A DNA stretch of 64,000 bases from NCBI GenBank assembly GCA_038002745.1, contig JBBODD010000001.1:2976001-3040000 (forward strand), given 5' to 3'. Of the stretch, positions 63,725-64,000 are shown one piece after another. The position numbers were made by a program, and so were the translations under genes. A model generated the notes under the pieces. The model was not told the origin of the DNA, did no database searches, and saw only the letters and a program-made list of their open reading frames with translations. This stretch comes from Bacillus sp. FSL H8-0547. Lineage in GTDB: Bacteria; Bacillota; Bacilli; Bacillales; Bacillaceae. Numbering within the stretch: position 1 is the first letter of the stretch; each line of letters opens with the position of its first letter.

Positions 63725-64000
63725 TTATCGCGGCACAAATTTTGAAAGATGACCGCCGATAAACGGAAGTCTGCCGACATCGTCCTTCAATACAAGCCTG
63801 AAGGCTGCAAGAAGGATGCAGTATACAGAAAAAGTAAAGCAAACCGAAATCATCAGATTCATGCCCAAACCGAGGGGCAGAACCTTAAAAAAGAAATAGC
63901 CTGCAACGCCTGAGAGGATCATCGTTAAAAAGCATTTGAGATATTCACTCACTTTAATGGTCAGGGAAATAACTTTCATCACCGTTGCCAAATGCAGAAG
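63725..64000 (-). CDS. spoVB: SpoVB, C-terminal fragment
   Basis: The last 91 codons of a polytopic protein whose 5' part lies beyond the right edge. Two or three hydrophobic helices are visible (FLTMILSGVAGYFFFKVLPL, MISVCFTFSVYCILLAAFRL) and the tail ends GGHLSKFVPR. By position after the DUF421 gene and yrzE this is SpoVB, a MurJ-like MOP-family flippase needed for spore cortex. The short visible part alone would not prove it. Confidence 0.72.
   Translation of the reverse strand, partial: LLHLATVMKVISLTIKVSEYLKCFLTMILSGVAGYFFFKVLPLGLGMNLMISVCFTFSVYCILLAAFRLVLKDDVGRLPFIGGHLSKFVPR

Overview
The window is chromosomal DNA of an endospore-forming, low-to-moderate G+C Bacillaceae species (Bacillus sensu lato; the genus cannot be fixed from the sequence). 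Gene order follows the Bacillus subtilis chromosome from hemA to spoVB: hemA-hemX-hemC-hemD-hemB-hemL, spoVID-ysxE, valS-folC, spoIIB-maf-radC-mreBCD-minCD-spoIVFAB, rng-rplU-prp-rpmA-spo0B-obg-pheB-pheA, niaR-nifS / nadB-nadC-nadA-safA, and bofC-ruvAB-queA-tgt-yajC-yrzE-(DUF421)-spoVB. Sporulation genes (spoVID, ysxE, spoIIB, spoIVFA, spoIVFB, spo0B, safA, bofC, spoVB, a YhcN/YlaJ lipoprotein) are spread through the window.

Region by region. 1-5.2 kb: heme operon. 5.2-8.2 kb: small stress or membrane genes (a CsbD protein behind a good sigma-B promoter) around spoVID-ysxE. 8.3-12.7 kb: T-box-controlled valS, then folC. 12.7-26.2 kb: a complete type IV pilus locus where B. subtilis carries only comC. 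It holds a membrane GAF-GGDEF diguanylate cyclase, three divergent minor-pilin genes, and a VanW/YoaR-like protein followed by pilB-pilT-pilC-pilin-pilD-pilM-pilN-pilO. PilB has an MshEN-type N-terminus, so the adjacent cyclase may control pilus extension through c-di-GMP. 26.3-27.4 kb: spoIIB.

27.4-34.4 kb is an A+T-rich accessory island, flanked by two 69-bp near-identical copies of the maf promoter region. The left copy is fused to a 37-bp relic of radC. The island carries a separate DUF1643 gene and an apparent eight-gene operon: dTMP-kinase-like protein, acyl-carrier-like protein, Xre regulator, ImmA/IrrE metallopeptidase fused to a chagasin-type cysteine-protease inhibitor, cytosolic papain-like C1 peptidase, divergent thymidylate-synthase-fold protein, Sfp-type 4'-phosphopantetheinyl transferase, and a second ThyA-like protein. 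The combination pairs a nucleotide-modification or carrier-protein chemistry module with a protease-inhibitor control module. I recognise no described system with this composition, and it is the best candidate for new biology here.

34.4-48.1 kb: maf-radC-mre-min-spoIVF, the L21/Prp/L27 ribosomal block with an L21 leader, spo0B-obg and pheB-pheA. 48.2-48.5 kb: an array of 53-bp hairpin repeats. 48.5-53.8 kb: divergent niaR-nifS and nadBCA around a NiaR operator. 54-56.5 kb: a glycine-rich expanded safA and a spore lipoprotein gene. 56.65-57.5 kb: seven tandem copies of a 123-bp repeat whose internal hairpin co-varies between copies; a solo copy lies at 40.2 kb. 57.6-64 kb: bofC, ruvAB, queA-tgt-yajC, a TIGR04086-type membrane protein possibly starting at AUU, a DUF421 protein and the 3' end of spoVB. 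I saw no rRNA, tRNA, CRISPR array or intact transposase.
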